DNA of 64,000 nt from Acidimicrobiia bacterium (GTDB taxonomy: Bacteria; Actinomycetota; Acidimicrobiia; IMCC26256; JAGNEX01), in contig JACJWE010000002.1 of the NCBI GenBank assembly GCA_020637365.1, positions 620,001 to 684,000 of the forward strand, read 5' to 3'. Shown here one piece after another: positions 45,611 through 54,517 of the stretch. Each line of letters starts with the position of its first letter. Positions within the stretch are counted from its first letter, which is position 1. Below the pieces are notes generated by a model. It ran no database searches and was not told where the DNA came from. It worked only from the letters and a program-made list of their open reading frames with translations. The position numbers were made by a program, and so were the translations under genes.

Positions 45611-45764
45611 GGCTCGCCTCACCTTCGTCGAGTCGGCGTACTGCCGCCAGAGTGACAGCACGACAGGCGAATCTGTCACAGCGCCCCAAAAGTTGAGACA
45701 CCCACGACCCGCCGAGATGAGTGTAGAGCGCTGAAGTTGTAGCCTGTCGCTGAACCCGCTCTTT

Positions 45765-45837
45765 GGGGACGTAGCTCAGTTGGTAGAGCACCTGCTTTGC
45801 AAGCAGGGGGTCGTCGGTTCGAGCCCGATCGTCTCCA
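45765..45837 (+). tRNA. tRNA-Ala (TGC anticodon)
   Basis: Complete cloverleaf: acceptor GGGGACG pairing with CGTCTCC (45830-45836, one G-T pair), D-arm TAGCTCAG..GTAGAGC, anticodon stem CCTGC/GCAGG with loop TTTGCAA and anticodon TGC at 45798-45800, T-loop GGTTCGAGCC. CCA is not encoded. Confidence 0.97.
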
Positions 45838-45999
45838 CTTATTCCCCGGTCTTCAGTTCCCACTTCCCCTCGGTGTCCAAACCGATCAGTGTTAGCTCAC
45901 ACACTCCTGAGCAGGGCTGTTACGCTTCGCCGGTTCCGGCGGTTTGGGGCATCCGCCCCGCTCCACGCATACGCGGCCGCCGGAGTGCAAAGGGGTCCC

Positions 46000-46491
46000 A
46001 TGCGCCGTTTTGTTGCTCTCTGTGCAGTGGTCGCGGTGTTTGTCGTCGGGTGTGGATCAGATGACGATGACGATGGCTCTACCGCGGATAATTCTTCTGA
46101 TACGACCACGGTAAGTGTCATCGATTCAGATTCCACGATTGCCAACGATCCTGCTGTCGCGGACGTCAACGTCGCGGCGGCAGACTTCGGTTCCGCTCAA
46201 AACTGCGATCAACTCGCGGTTGAGGTCGTCCACGCCATTGATGGTCTGGTGACCAGGTTCGACACCATGACCTTTGAAGAGGCCCAAAACCTCACGCCTG
46301 AATCACAGCAGGCACTCACCGATTCGATCATGGATCAAGACGCCCTCGACGCAGCCCAAGAACGTTTGAGCTGTGACGATGTCGAGCTGGCAACCAAGGT
46401 TTGCGACGCCGGTCTCGGTGATATCAAGGCAACGGGAATGCTGGGAGACACCATTTTGACGTCGTACACGGCGGCTTGCGTCGGCGCATAG
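46000..46491 (+). CDS. Secreted lipoprotein, paralogue 1 of a tandem pair
   Basis: A 163-residue lipoprotein. Signal RRFVALCAVVAVFVVGC places the lipid Cys at 18, followed by an Asp/Ser/Thr-rich linker to about 60. The mature helical domain has NCDQLAVEVVHAIDGL, a middle acidic helix and RLSCDDVELATKVCDAGL, so three Cys in the pattern C..C..C, plus one near the end. The same pattern occurs in the gene at 46664. ATG 46000 follows AAGGGG; the longer frame from 45889 is not coding-like. I recognise no family. Confidence 0.75.
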   Translation: MRRFVALCAVVAVFVVGCGSDDDDDGSTADNSSDTTTVSVIDSDSTIANDPAVADVNVAAADFGSAQNCDQLAVEVVHAIDGLVTRFDTMTFEEAQNLTPESQQALTDSIMDQDALDAAQERLSCDDVELATKVCDAGLGDIKATGMLGDTILTSYTAACVGA

Positions 46492-46663
46492 AAATAGAAC
46501 ATATGCCCGATCAAAAGCTGGCTGAGCGATGCGACGGCTTCAGTCGTGTCGCAAGTCTCAACGCCGTCCTTCAACATCCTGTTAACATCCTCGCCCACCG
46601 GGGGTCTTGAGCAAATCGCTCACCAACTTTTTCTGCGCCTCCGGTCTGATAAGGAGGATTTTC

Positions 46664-47134
46664 GTGACCAAGTTTTTGTCGCTTTTTGCTGTTTTGGCCC
46701 TCATTTTGGTCGGGTGTTCATCAGATGATGACGACTCGAACGCGGATTCCTCTGACGACTCAGCGACGACCGTCGCTGCTGATGACGACACAGCCGATGC
46801 GGCCGACTCCGATGCTGCTGATGACGACACAGCCGACGATGCCGACCCGATCGAGGACTGTGAGAGCTTCGTGAACGAAGTCGCCGACGGCATGCTTGGA
46901 ATGATCGACTTCTACGACAACACGACCGCCGAAGAGATGGCCGCAATGCCCGAAGGCGAGTTGGAAGCACAAATGAACGACTACATCGACGAGGAACGCC
47001 TCGACGAGGCTGACGGCCGGCTCAACTGTGACAACGACGAAATGGAAGCAGCGCTTTGCGAACGCCTGAGCGGCGCAACCGCTGAAAGTGATCTGGCCAA
47101 GGCCGCGCTCGCGGATGCGCAGGCAGGCTGCTAG
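46664..47134 (+). CDS. Secreted lipoprotein, paralogue 2 of a tandem pair
   Basis: A 156-residue lipoprotein from GTG 46664, chosen because a textbook AAGGAGG (46651-46657) lies 6 bases upstream. The signal TKFLSLFAVLALILVGC again puts the lipid Cys at 18. The linker is nearly all Asp, Ala, Ser and Thr. The mature domain DCESFVNEVADGMLGMIDF and RLNCDNDEMEAALCERL aligns with the upstream lipoprotein, including three Cys and the spacing between them, pointing to a tandem duplication. A strong hairpin follows. Function unknown. Confidence 0.8.
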   Translation: MTKFLSLFAVLALILVGCSSDDDDSNADSSDDSATTVAADDDTADAADSDAADDDTADDADPIEDCESFVNEVADGMLGMIDFYDNTTAEEMAAMPEGELEAQMNDYIDEERLDEADGRLNCDNDEMEAALCERLSGATAESDLAKAALADAQAGC

Positions 47135-47149
47135 CAAGCAGAGGATCTA

Positions 47150-47182
47150 CAAGGCCCGCAACCCCGTGCTTTGCGGGCCTTG
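47150..47182. terminator. Bidirectional terminator-like hairpin
   Basis: CAAGGCCCGCAA (47150-47161) pairs perfectly with TTGCGGGCCTTG (47171-47182) around a 9-base loop, between the convergent lipoprotein and LLM oxidoreductase genes. It lacks a clear T-run on either strand. Confidence 0.65.
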
Positions 47183-47199
47183 ACCCAAGCGCTGGAGCG

Positions 47200-48096
47200 C
47201 TAGCTCGTCTCGTCCTTCAGCACGTTCATGACCTTGTCGGCGTAGAACTCCATAGACGCAATTTTCGCATCGATCGACGACATGTCTCGTTTGCTCGCAA
47301 ACCACGGAGCTGTCAGGTAGCCGGTCACACCTTGTGATGTGAGCGACCTGAGCAGCTCCGCGGTTGGCCGAGCGTAAACCGCCACCAGTTTCTCGAAGGG
47401 TTTGTCGCGAAGTGACGGATCCTTGGCGATGGCGTCGATGCGCGCGGAGTTCAGGGCGTCGAGCGCGGTCCAGACCTGGTCCTCGGTGTACCCGATCCCG
47501 ATCCATCCATCACCGATCCGAGCGGCCCGTCGATAAGCGTACGGAGAGTCGCCTCCGATCCAGATCGGTATCGGTGCCGGGGGAACCGGCGACATCTGCA
47601 CAGGGGCAAAATCGTAGAATTCACCGTGATGCTCGACCATCCCTCCTCGCCAGACGCGTCGGAGGATCTCGATCATCTCTTCCATCCGGGCGCCGCGTCG
47701 GTCGAACTGACTGCCGGTAAGTTCAAACTCTTCGCGCATCCATCCGGCCCCGACCCCCAAGTTGATTCGCCCCGGCGCCAGACAGGCCAGTGTCGACATG
47801 GCTTTGGCCGTCTCCCACAGCCCGCGCACGGGCAGCACAAACACGTTGGTCGAGAACTTCAGTCGAGTTGTCGCGGTCGCCATGGCTGCCATCGACGTAA
47901 TCGGATCCGGCCAGGGCGTGTCGGGTTGCCACCACGCTGAGCCATCTTCGGCGTAGGGGTATGCGGACTGGATCGTCTCGGGAAACACCAGGTGGTCGGG
48001 CAGACAGATCCCGTCGTAGCCGAGCCGATCGGCGGCTTGCGCGATCGGAACGAGTTGTTCCACAGGAATCATTCCGCAGGTCAACCAGAACTCCAT
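47200..48096 (-). CDS. LLM-class (F420/FMN-dependent) oxidoreductase
   Basis: A 298-residue luciferase-like TIM-barrel protein. Typical strands are MEFWLTCGMIPVEQLVPIAQAADRLGYDGICLPDH, TTRLKFSTNVFVLP, GRINLGVGAGWMREEFE and PIPIWIGGDSPYAYRRAARIGDGW, the actinobacterial F420-dependent group pattern. It probably transfers hydride from reduced F420 to an unknown substrate; FMN use cannot be excluded. ATG 48096 follows GGAGAA; the frame continues upstream to 48354 without family sequence. Confidence 0.88.
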   Translation of the reverse strand: MEFWLTCGMIPVEQLVPIAQAADRLGYDGICLPDHLVFPETIQSAYPYAEDGSAWWQPDTPWPDPITSMAAMATATTRLKFSTNVFVLPVRGLWETAKAMSTLACLAPGRINLGVGAGWMREEFELTGSQFDRRGARMEEMIEILRRVWRGGMVEHHGEFYDFAPVQMSPVPPAPIPIWIGGDSPYAYRRAARIGDGWIGIGYTEDQVWTALDALNSARIDAIAKDPSLRDKPFEKLVAVYARPTAELLRSLTSQGVTGYLTAPWFASKRDMSSIDAKIASMEFYADKVMNVLKDETS

Positions 48097-48808
48097 GGTG
48101 CAACGTTCTCCAATCAGCTGGTGTCGTCGCGCGGTCGAAGCGAGGTGGCCGCCGAGACGTGGTCGATACACCGTAGCGTCACGTTGGGATGCGGTCAGGC
48201 GGTGGTCAGGAACACACAACCGCGCCGAGCCGTTTGGCCTGCGAGTTGCTGTTGGACGAGATGCCGTTCCCTGCTGTTGGGTAGCTCGCTGAGACGAATT
48301 CAAAGAGGGCGACAGCGTGGGAACAGCCTTGGTATACAGGCGCTTTTCTGGCACAAGACCGTGTGCTTACATACCTAAAAGATCATGTGATGGCTCGCTT
48401 AAACAACCGATGATTTAGTAGGTGATAAGCCCGCGCCAAGGAGCCAAGCCCGCGTTGCTTTCGCCGTGCTTCTGCCTCTAAAAATGGCGCATTGATCGGT
48501 TGATTCAACCCCTACAGGCCGTCAACCCAAACCGTTCGTGAACGGACTCGAAGTGTCAAACGGCGCTTCGGGCCCAACCCAACACACGACCAACACCGCC
48601 GAGTTTCGGCGGTGCCACAAAGTTCCCGCGTGTTTCCAGATTCGGCAACCGCGAATCGCCGCAGATGCTCGGCCACCTCGTGTGGCTGACGTCTAGGCCG
48701 GATACGTGGAGTGGGTCCTGTCAGTTGGGGGTGGGGCCCACTCCGCTCCGGGCGGACGTGATCGCTCCGATAGCCCTATCACCAATTCCGACCTCAGACC
48801 TGCGCGCG
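48097..48808. other. Intergenic region between the LLM oxidoreductase and dinB genes
   Basis: Over 700 bases (fewer if dinB starts upstream of 48809) without a convincing gene, between divergent genes. An AT-richer segment lies at about 48355-48430. Two inverted repeats occur: CCGTTC-GT-GAACGG at 48532-48545 and a 9-bp stem at 48594-48614. No LexA box of the GAAC-N4-GTTC type was found here. Confidence 0.6.
48594..48614. repeat. Hairpin CACCGCCGA-GTT-TCGGCGGTG
   Basis: A perfect 9-bp stem with a 3-base loop, about 195 bases upstream of the chosen dinB start. It could be a terminator for a short transcript or a regulatory structure; no T-run follows. Confidence 0.6.
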
Positions 48809-50077
48809 ATGCACCTGGACTGCAAACATGTGTTTGTGTCTGCTGAGGGTCTTGGAATTATTCACGCCGATCTCGATTCCTTCTACGCATCGGTCGAACA
48901 ACGTGACGATCCATCGCTGCGCGGCCGTCCTGTGCTGGTCGGGTCCGGAATTGTCCTCGCCGCCAGTTATGAGGCCAAGCACGTGGGCGTTCGAACGCCA
49001 ATCAATACACGTGCTGCGTTGGAGCGATGTCCCAACGCCGTGGTCGTGCCGCCGCGTTTTGATGCCTACGTCCAGGCAAGCAAGGACGTTTTCAAGATCT
49101 TTCACGACACATCACCCCTGGTCGAAGGTCTGTCAATCGACGAGGCATTCTTGGATGTTGCCGGATTACGACGGGTCGTAGGACCCGCCGATCAGGTCGC
49201 GGCAACCCTGAGGGAGCGCGTGCGTGCCGACGTTGGTTTGGCCATCACCGTCGGTGTTGCCCGAACCAAGTTCTTGGCCAAAGTGGCGAGCGCTCAGGCC
49301 AAACCCGATGGCCTCCTGGTGGTGCCCGCCGATGCTGAGACCGAGTTCCTCCATCCGTTACCGGTGCGGGCCTTGTGGGGTGTAGGTCCGAAAACGACCG
49401 ACCGACTGAATCGCCGCGGCATCTATACGGTCGCCGATCTCGCACGACTCGAAAAGTCCACGCTTGAAGCGATTGTCGGACGGGCCAGTGGAACGCACCT
49501 TCATTCGCTGGCTCACCATCGAGACGACCGGGCCGTCGTCGTCGGTCGTCGCCGCAAGTCGATCGGATCACAGCACGCGCTTTCCGGAGGCACCGTCGAT
49601 CTCGACGAACTGAGAGCATTGATATCGCGCCATGCCGAGAGGGTTATGCAGCGCGTTCGTGAGTCGAGCCAGCTGTGTTCCACGGTGACCGTATCGATTC
49701 GATTTGGTGATTTCACTTCGGTGACCAGGTCAAAGACCCTCAGCGTCCCGACGGAATCGACCTCGCCGGTCGCTCAGAAGGCGGTCGAACTGTTGATGGG
49801 AGAACAGAAGGCGATTCGAATGCGACGCTGCACATTGATCGGGGTTGCGGTCTCGAAACTGACTGATAATCAAGGTGTTCAGCTCTCGATGGCCCTCACC
49901 CCCGAAGATGAAACCGTGGCGTCACAACCCAAGGGTGAATCGCCTAAAGAGCAGTCGAGGAACGCCGCGCTTGACGCCACACTCGATCAATTAAGGCGCA
50001 AGTTCGGCGACGTTGCTCCCAAAGCAGCATCACTCATCGGTCGTGATGAGGGCTTTGAGGCACCAAAGCTCGAGTGA
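48809..50077 (+). CDS. dinB: DNA polymerase IV (Y family)
   Basis: An error-prone translesion polymerase. With ATG 48809 the product has 422 residues. The palm motifs are IIHADLDSFYASVEQ (metal-binding D21 and D23) and LSIDEAFLDV (D111, E112), with YEAKHVGVRTP between them. A thumb helix-hairpin-helix is seen in LWGVGPKTTDRLNRRGI, and the little-finger domain follows (IGSQHALSGG, VTVSIRFGDFTSVTRSKT). No Shine-Dalgarno is clear, and GTG 48830 or 48836 or upstream starts (to 48665) remain possible. I see no C-terminal QLxLF clamp-binding peptide; the tail ends FEAPKLE. A strong bidirectional terminator follows. Confidence 0.93.
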   Translation: MHLDCKHVFVSAEGLGIIHADLDSFYASVEQRDDPSLRGRPVLVGSGIVLAASYEAKHVGVRTPINTRAALERCPNAVVVPPRFDAYVQASKDVFKIFHDTSPLVEGLSIDEAFLDVAGLRRVVGPADQVAATLRERVRADVGLAITVGVARTKFLAKVASAQAKPDGLLVVPADAETEFLHPLPVRALWGVGPKTTDRLNRRGIYTVADLARLEKSTLEAIVGRASGTHLHSLAHHRDDRAVVVGRRRKSIGSQHALSGGTVDLDELRALISRHAERVMQRVRESSQLCSTVTVSIRFGDFTSVTRSKTLSVPTESTSPVAQKAVELLMGEQKAIRMRRCTLIGVAVSKLTDNQGVQLSMALTPEDETVASQPKGESPKEQSRNAALDATLDQLRRKFGDVAPKAASLIGRDEGFEAPKLE

Positions 50078-50252
50078 GTTCGAAAAGGGTAGTGAGATTC
50101 CGCTCATCATCTGTTGAGCAAACTTGGCTATATAAAGGACCGTGGCGTTCAGATCGGTAAAGAAGGCGTCGCTGCGCCGATCTTTCATGATATGTGGTGG
50201 GTGGCGAACCTGTTCCGACGGTTCTGCGCAAAGGTCGGCTTGTTCATACGCG

Positions 50253-50300
50253 AAAACGGGTGGGTGATCGGGATTTGAGGTCCCATCACCCACCCGTTTT
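50253..50300. terminator. Strong bidirectional intrinsic terminator
   Basis: AAAACGGGTGGGTGAT (50253-50268) and ATCACCCACCCGTTTT (50285-50300) form a perfect 16-base inverted repeat with a 16-base loop, giving a T-run on both strands. It lies between the convergent dinB and channel-like genes. Confidence 0.93.
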
Positions 50301-50351
50301 GCCCGGTCCTTTCGGAGCCGGTGCGGACTTTCGTCCGCCAGTGTCGTTGGC

Positions 50352-51017
50352 CTACTTGCCTTCGAACTTGTCGTAGACCTTTGGCCAGAAGCGGTCACGC
50401 GCCGCCCAAATCCCGCCGACACCGAACTTGATGATCAAGATGCCTGTGATCGCAGCCGTGATGGCTTCGAACAAGGTGTCCACGATGTCTTGGGCAATTT
50501 CAACCTGGTTGAGCGCTGCAAAGATCCCGATCAGCCAGATTGAGCCGGTGGCAAACGTGGCAACGGTTTGAGCGTACTCGTGGTCGACCAGTGCATTCCT
50601 CACAATTTCGCCGACCCGGGTGGCGATGGCGCCCGTGATGACCACGATCACCAACGCGATGAACAGTTTCGGCAAGAAGGCCAAAATGCTTTCGAAGGCG
50701 TCTTGAACGGCGCTGTCACCGAACACACCAATCGCCATCTGGAACACGATCAGCATCGCACCCCAGTAGATGATCTTGGCGAGCAGCACACCCGAGTCGG
50801 GATATCCGGCCCGTTCGAGATGTACGCCGAGGCCACTGCGGTCGACCAGCCGATCGAATCCGACCTTGCTGAGGACTCGAACTGCGATGCGGAAGATCAT
50901 CTTGGCGATGAACCAGCCGATCAGCAGAATGACGAGCGCACCGACAAGTTTCGGTACGAATTGGGCGACGTCGGACCAGGCGTCCTCGATTCCTTGGGTC
51001 CATTCGATGGCGAGCAT
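50352..51017 (-). CDS. Mechanosensitive-channel-like TM-helix-repeat protein (CmpX-like)
   Basis: A 221-residue membrane protein with about four or five helices containing the conserved TM-helix repeat: FVPKLVGALVILLIGWFIAKMI at about 20-41 and again FLPKLFIALVIVVITGAIATRV at about 112-133. Each is followed by a similar amphipathic stretch, with GFDRLVDRSGLGVHLERAG after the first. It has the membrane region of the CmpX/small-channel family but no separate MscS beta domain. A role in osmotic or membrane-tension response is inferred from the family. Confidence 0.85.
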   Translation of the reverse strand: MLAIEWTQGIEDAWSDVAQFVPKLVGALVILLIGWFIAKMIFRIAVRVLSKVGFDRLVDRSGLGVHLERAGYPDSGVLLAKIIYWGAMLIVFQMAIGVFGDSAVQDAFESILAFLPKLFIALVIVVITGAIATRVGEIVRNALVDHEYAQTVATFATGSIWLIGIFAALNQVEIAQDIVDTLFEAITAAITGILIIKFGVGGIWAARDRFWPKVYDKFEGK

Positions 51018-51229
51018 CTGGGTTCTCCCTTGTTATTCCGTCGTTGCGGGCACGGAGACTCAGATCATTCGTCCGTTAGTCCCGGCACCCCTCGGTCACC
51101 TGATGATGACAGGGGATAGGCATGAGACGACGAGTCACCGGTTGAAGTCGCGCCAAATGTCGTTGGCCAACAAATTCATGGCGCGGCTCCAATCTTGAGC
51201 GGGCACGGTCGAGCTGTGGGGCAGGTGTT

Positions 51230-52600
51230 TTACCGCTTAGGCGAGTTCGCTCGACGGGCATGGGCCTGTCGACGGGCCTGGTAGGTGGCTTCCCCCGCGT
51301 AGCTACACACGAGCAGACCCAAAAAGAGATAGACGCTGACGATGTCCTCGGTGGCGGCGTGGACGAGCAGCGATATGAGGGCGAGAAGACACCCGACCGC
51401 CGCGCTCGCACAGATTGATCGCCGAGCTCCAATTTGATGGGCCATCTTGGTCGCAGACCAATTGGTAAAGGCGAAGATTGTTAAGAACGCAGCACTTGCA
51501 GTCGTGGAGATCGCTGTCAGTGGCACCACGTTGGCGATGACGATGGCAACCGATCCGGTCAGGAGGAGCCCAAGGATCGGTCGTCCTGCCACCTTGCGTT
51601 CGAGAACGGATGGAACCTCACCGTCGATCGCGAGTTCGACGGTGAGTCGTGACGTTCCAAAGAGTGTGGCGTTGATGGCTGAAGCCGTCGATGCCAGCGC
51701 CGCGATCACGATGAGATTGAAGCCGATAGAGCCCCAGACGACACGGGCCGCCTCCGCCAATGCAAAGTCTTCAGCTTTGATGATCTCGCCGATGCTCAAC
51801 AGCCCGACCACCACGACCGCGACGGCCATGTAGAGGACGATGGTGATCAGCAGCGACAGGTAGTACGCCCGGGGCAAGGTTCGTGTGGGGTTGTCGATGT
51901 TGGGTGCGGAGTTGGCGATCAACTCAAAGCCCTCGTACGCGATGAAGATCAGCATTCCGCCAGAAATGATGGACCCGATCGGCGCCCAATGAGCGGGAGC
52001 GCTGTTGCCGAGTTGGGTGCCGTCATAGAAGAACAATGCGTACGCGGTGAAGCCGACAAGGATGGTCAGCTTCAACGCGACGATCAGGGTCTCGGTTTTC
52101 CCGATCAGTGCAGGACTCAGCACGTTGAGGAACATCATCGACAGGATCGAAGCGGTGATGAGCAGGTGGGTTAGGCCGGAGCTGTCCCCGAACATGGCGC
52201 TGCCATATGAACCAAACGCGAACGCGTACAGGGCGATGGTCACGATGTACGCGAGCCAGAGCATCGTGTTGAGCGACCCGGCGATGGTCCGGTTGGGGAA
52301 TCCTTTGGTGATGAAGTCCACCGTGCCGCCCTGGGACGGGATCGCGACCGACAGTTTTACGTAGCTGTACGAGGTCAGCAGGGCGACGATCCCCGCCACG
52401 AGGAAGGCGATGTAGGTGCCGCCCTCACCGACGCTCGCCGCCAATCCAAGGACGGCGAAGATCCCGCCGCCGATCATGCCGCCAATGCCGATCGACATCG
52501 CTTCGAGCAGGCCGATAGACCCCTTTGTCGAGTGTTGTCGGCGCGATTTCGTCCTGGCAGCCGGTGGTGTACCGGTTGAGTCTGGGCGGCTAGGTGACAC
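51230..52600 (-). CDS. APC-superfamily amino acid permease
   Basis: A 456-residue secondary transporter with about 12 helices. The first helix has the APC signature GLLEAMSIGIGGMIGGGIFAVLG, followed by LLTSYSYVKLSVAIPSQGG and, in helix 6, MLIFIAYEGFELIANSAPNIDNPTRTLPRA. These place it in the amino acid-polyamine-organocation group; the substrate is not determined. The N-terminus is polar and Arg/Ser-rich. The GTG at 52600 is the first available start and lacks a good ribosome site. It runs in the same direction as the Ddn-like gene, 12 bases downstream of it. Confidence 0.9.
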   Translation of the reverse strand: MSPSRPDSTGTPPAARTKSRRQHSTKGSIGLLEAMSIGIGGMIGGGIFAVLGLAASVGEGGTYIAFLVAGIVALLTSYSYVKLSVAIPSQGGTVDFITKGFPNRTIAGSLNTMLWLAYIVTIALYAFAFGSYGSAMFGDSSGLTHLLITASILSMMFLNVLSPALIGKTETLIVALKLTILVGFTAYALFFYDGTQLGNSAPAHWAPIGSIISGGMLIFIAYEGFELIANSAPNIDNPTRTLPRAYYLSLLITIVLYMAVAVVVVGLLSIGEIIKAEDFALAEAARVVWGSIGFNLIVIAALASTASAINATLFGTSRLTVELAIDGEVPSVLERKVAGRPILGLLLTGSVAIVIANVVPLTAISTTASAAFLTIFAFTNWSATKMAHQIGARRSICASAAVGCLLALISLLVHAATEDIVSVYLFLGLLVCSYAGEATYQARRQAHARRANSPKR

Positions 52601-52612
52601 AGGGAGCCGGTC

Positions 52613-53086
52613 TCAGGAAGCTTTAACGATGCGGTCGAGCACGATCACCGGAATGAGACGGTCGGTGCGAGCCTGATAGTTCTCGTATTCGGGGTAGACC
52701 TCGACCGCCGTGTCCCAGAGCGCGGTGCGCTCGGCTCCTGAGACTTCTCGCGCGACGCATTCGATCCGGTCGCCACCAACTTCTACGCTGCACACCGGGT
52801 AAGCCATCAGGTTGTGGTACCAGCTGGGGTTGTGAGGCATGCCGCCCTTGGACGCGATCAGCACAAAAGCGTCGCCTTCGGTAACGAGCATGAGTGGCGA
52901 TGTGTAGGCCTTGCCGCTCTTGGCCCCGGTGTGGTTGAGCAACAACACGGGAGCGCCGCTCAACTTGCCACCGATCCGCCCTTTGGTCGCGCGGTAGATC
53001 ACTGTGTTGACTTTGGACATCACCTTGATGAACGCGCTGCCGACCTTGATCTCACGGGAGGTGAACGGCTTGGGTTGAGTCGCCAT
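52613..53086 (-). CDS. Nitroreductase-like deazaflavin-dependent oxidoreductase (Ddn family)
   Basis: A 157-residue split-barrel protein of the actinobacterial F420-dependent Ddn group. Typical features are APVLLLNHTGAKSGKAYTSPLML, ASKGGMPHNPSWYHNLMAYP and a C-terminal RLIPVIVLDRI. Such enzymes reduce quinones or nitro compounds with F420H2. ATG 53086 has an AAAGGA site; the frame upstream to 53197 runs over the start of the divergent ppk2 gene and is not needed. With the LLM protein it suggests the organism makes coenzyme F420. Confidence 0.88.
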   Translation of the reverse strand: MATQPKPFTSREIKVGSAFIKVMSKVNTVIYRATKGRIGGKLSGAPVLLLNHTGAKSGKAYTSPLMLVTEGDAFVLIASKGGMPHNPSWYHNLMAYPVCSVEVGGDRIECVAREVSGAERTALWDTAVEVYPEYENYQARTDRLIPVIVLDRIVKAS

Positions 53087-53187
53087 GTCATTTCCTTTCG
53101 GGGGTTTTGAATGCGGTTGATCTGCGCTGAGCGAACCAAAGCTCCCAGCCCGGTGATACCGCAGGCCAACTGTGTAATCATCTTCCG

Positions 53188-54000
53188 ATGAACACACAGA
53201 TGTATCGCGTCACACCCGGTGGACCGGTTGCGCTCTCCGACTGGGACCCGGACGAACATTCGCTGTTTCCCGATGGTAAGGATTCAGCGAAGGACTTTTT
53301 TGATGGGCAGAACAAGGCGCTAGAGCAGCTTCAAGAGCTGCTGTATGCCGAAGGCAAGCGTCGCCTGCTGATCGTCCTCCAAGGGCTCGATGCAGGTGGC
53401 AAAGACGGCACGATCCGTTCGGTTTTCGACCACGTCAATCCGCAGGGCGTCAAGGTCGCGAGCTTCAAACAGCCCTCCACCGCCGAGGCCGCACACGACT
53501 ACCTCTGGCGGGTCCATCAGCGTGTGCCCGGAGACGGCGAGATCACCATCTTCAACCGTTCGCACTATGAGGATGTCCTCGTCGTGCGCGTGCACGATCT
53601 GGTTCCCAAAGAGCGGTGGGAGCGGCGATATGAGCAGATCAACAACTTCGAACAGATGCTCACCGAAGAGGGGACAACGATTCTCAAGTTCTTCTTGCAC
53701 ATCAGTCGCGAGGAACAGCGTCAACGACTCCAAGAGCGGATCGACAACCCGTCGAAACGTTGGAAGTTCAGCCATGCAGACCTGAAAGAACGCGGCTTTT
53801 GGGAGTCCTACCAAGAGGCGTACACGGCGATGCTCAACCGCACATCGACAGAGTGGGCACCCTGGTATGTGATCCCTGCGAACCGCAACTGGTACCGCAA
53901 TGTTCTGATTTCCCAGGTCGTTGTCCGGACACTTGAGGGTTTCAACATGTCCTTTCCAGAGCCGGAGGAGGGTATCGAAGGCATGATCATCCCGGCATGA
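53188..54000 (+). CDS. ppk2: Polyphosphate kinase 2 family protein
   Basis: Transfers phosphate between polyphosphate and nucleotides. The 270-residue single-domain product has Walker A GLDAGGKDGT at 66-75, the lid and Walker B region ITIFNRSHYEDVLVVRVH, and SHADLKERGFWESYQEAYTAML, all standard PPK2. The single-domain form with this VIPANRNWYRN C-terminus resembles the polyphosphate:AMP/ADP phosphotransferase group rather than the two-domain type; the exact class is inference. Confidence 0.93.
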   Translation: MNTQMYRVTPGGPVALSDWDPDEHSLFPDGKDSAKDFFDGQNKALEQLQELLYAEGKRRLLIVLQGLDAGGKDGTIRSVFDHVNPQGVKVASFKQPSTAEAAHDYLWRVHQRVPGDGEITIFNRSHYEDVLVVRVHDLVPKERWERRYEQINNFEQMLTEEGTTILKFFLHISREEQRQRLQERIDNPSKRWKFSHADLKERGFWESYQEAYTAMLNRTSTEWAPWYVIPANRNWYRNVLISQVVVRTLEGFNMSFPEPEEGIEGMIIPA

Positions 54001-54063
54001 CGCGGTGTGGCAGGCCCATGGTGCTTGCGGGGACTGCGACGACGGCGCCTGAGCACCGGCCCC

Positions 54064-54465
54064 CTAACGTCGACGCAACAGCATGGTCCCGGTTCCATGG
54101 CTGATGGTGTCGCCGTCCGCGTTGCGAATCCAGGATTCGAGCATCGCTACTGAGCGGGTCATTCGGGCTACTTCGCCGCGTACCGATAACGGATCGGCTG
54201 AACCGCCTCGCTGCATCGACACCTTGAGTTCAAGGGTGGTACCGAACTCACCCTTTTCCAGGCCTGCCGACGCAGCGAAGTTCTGTAAGGCGTCGTGCAC
54301 CATGGTCTGGACACCGCCGTGTAGGACCCCGGCAGGGTTGAGTGCTTTATCGCTCGGCGCCCAGATACCCGTGACCCAACCATCGCCGTAGGCGTCCAGG
54401 TCGAGGCCGACCTCTCCCAAAATCGGCATACCACCGTCGCCCAGCCACTTGTCCATGTCGCGCAT
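54064..54465 (-). CDS. PaaI-type hotdog thioesterase
   Basis: A 133-residue hotdog-fold protein likely to hydrolyse an acyl-CoA thioester. The core LNPAGVLHGGVQTMVHDALQNFAA holds the HGG turn and a following Asp as in PaaI enzymes, and SVRGEVARMTRSVAMLESWI forms the later strands. The N-terminus MRDMDKWLGDGGMP is unassigned. It is divergent from the thiolase-like gene, with about 50 bases between the starts. Confidence 0.83.
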   Translation of the reverse strand: MRDMDKWLGDGGMPILGEVGLDLDAYGDGWVTGIWAPSDKALNPAGVLHGGVQTMVHDALQNFAASAGLEKGEFGTTLELKVSMQRGGSADPLSVRGEVARMTRSVAMLESWIRNADGDTISHGTGTMLLRRR

Positions 54466-54517
54466 CGCAGCACCCTACCAGCGCTCGGCGAGTGCTCGAT
54501 GGGTAACGATCGTCCCT

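Noticed and set aside
48532..48545. SOS box upstream of dinB
   Set aside because: The arms are GTTC..GAAC, the reverse order of a LexA site.
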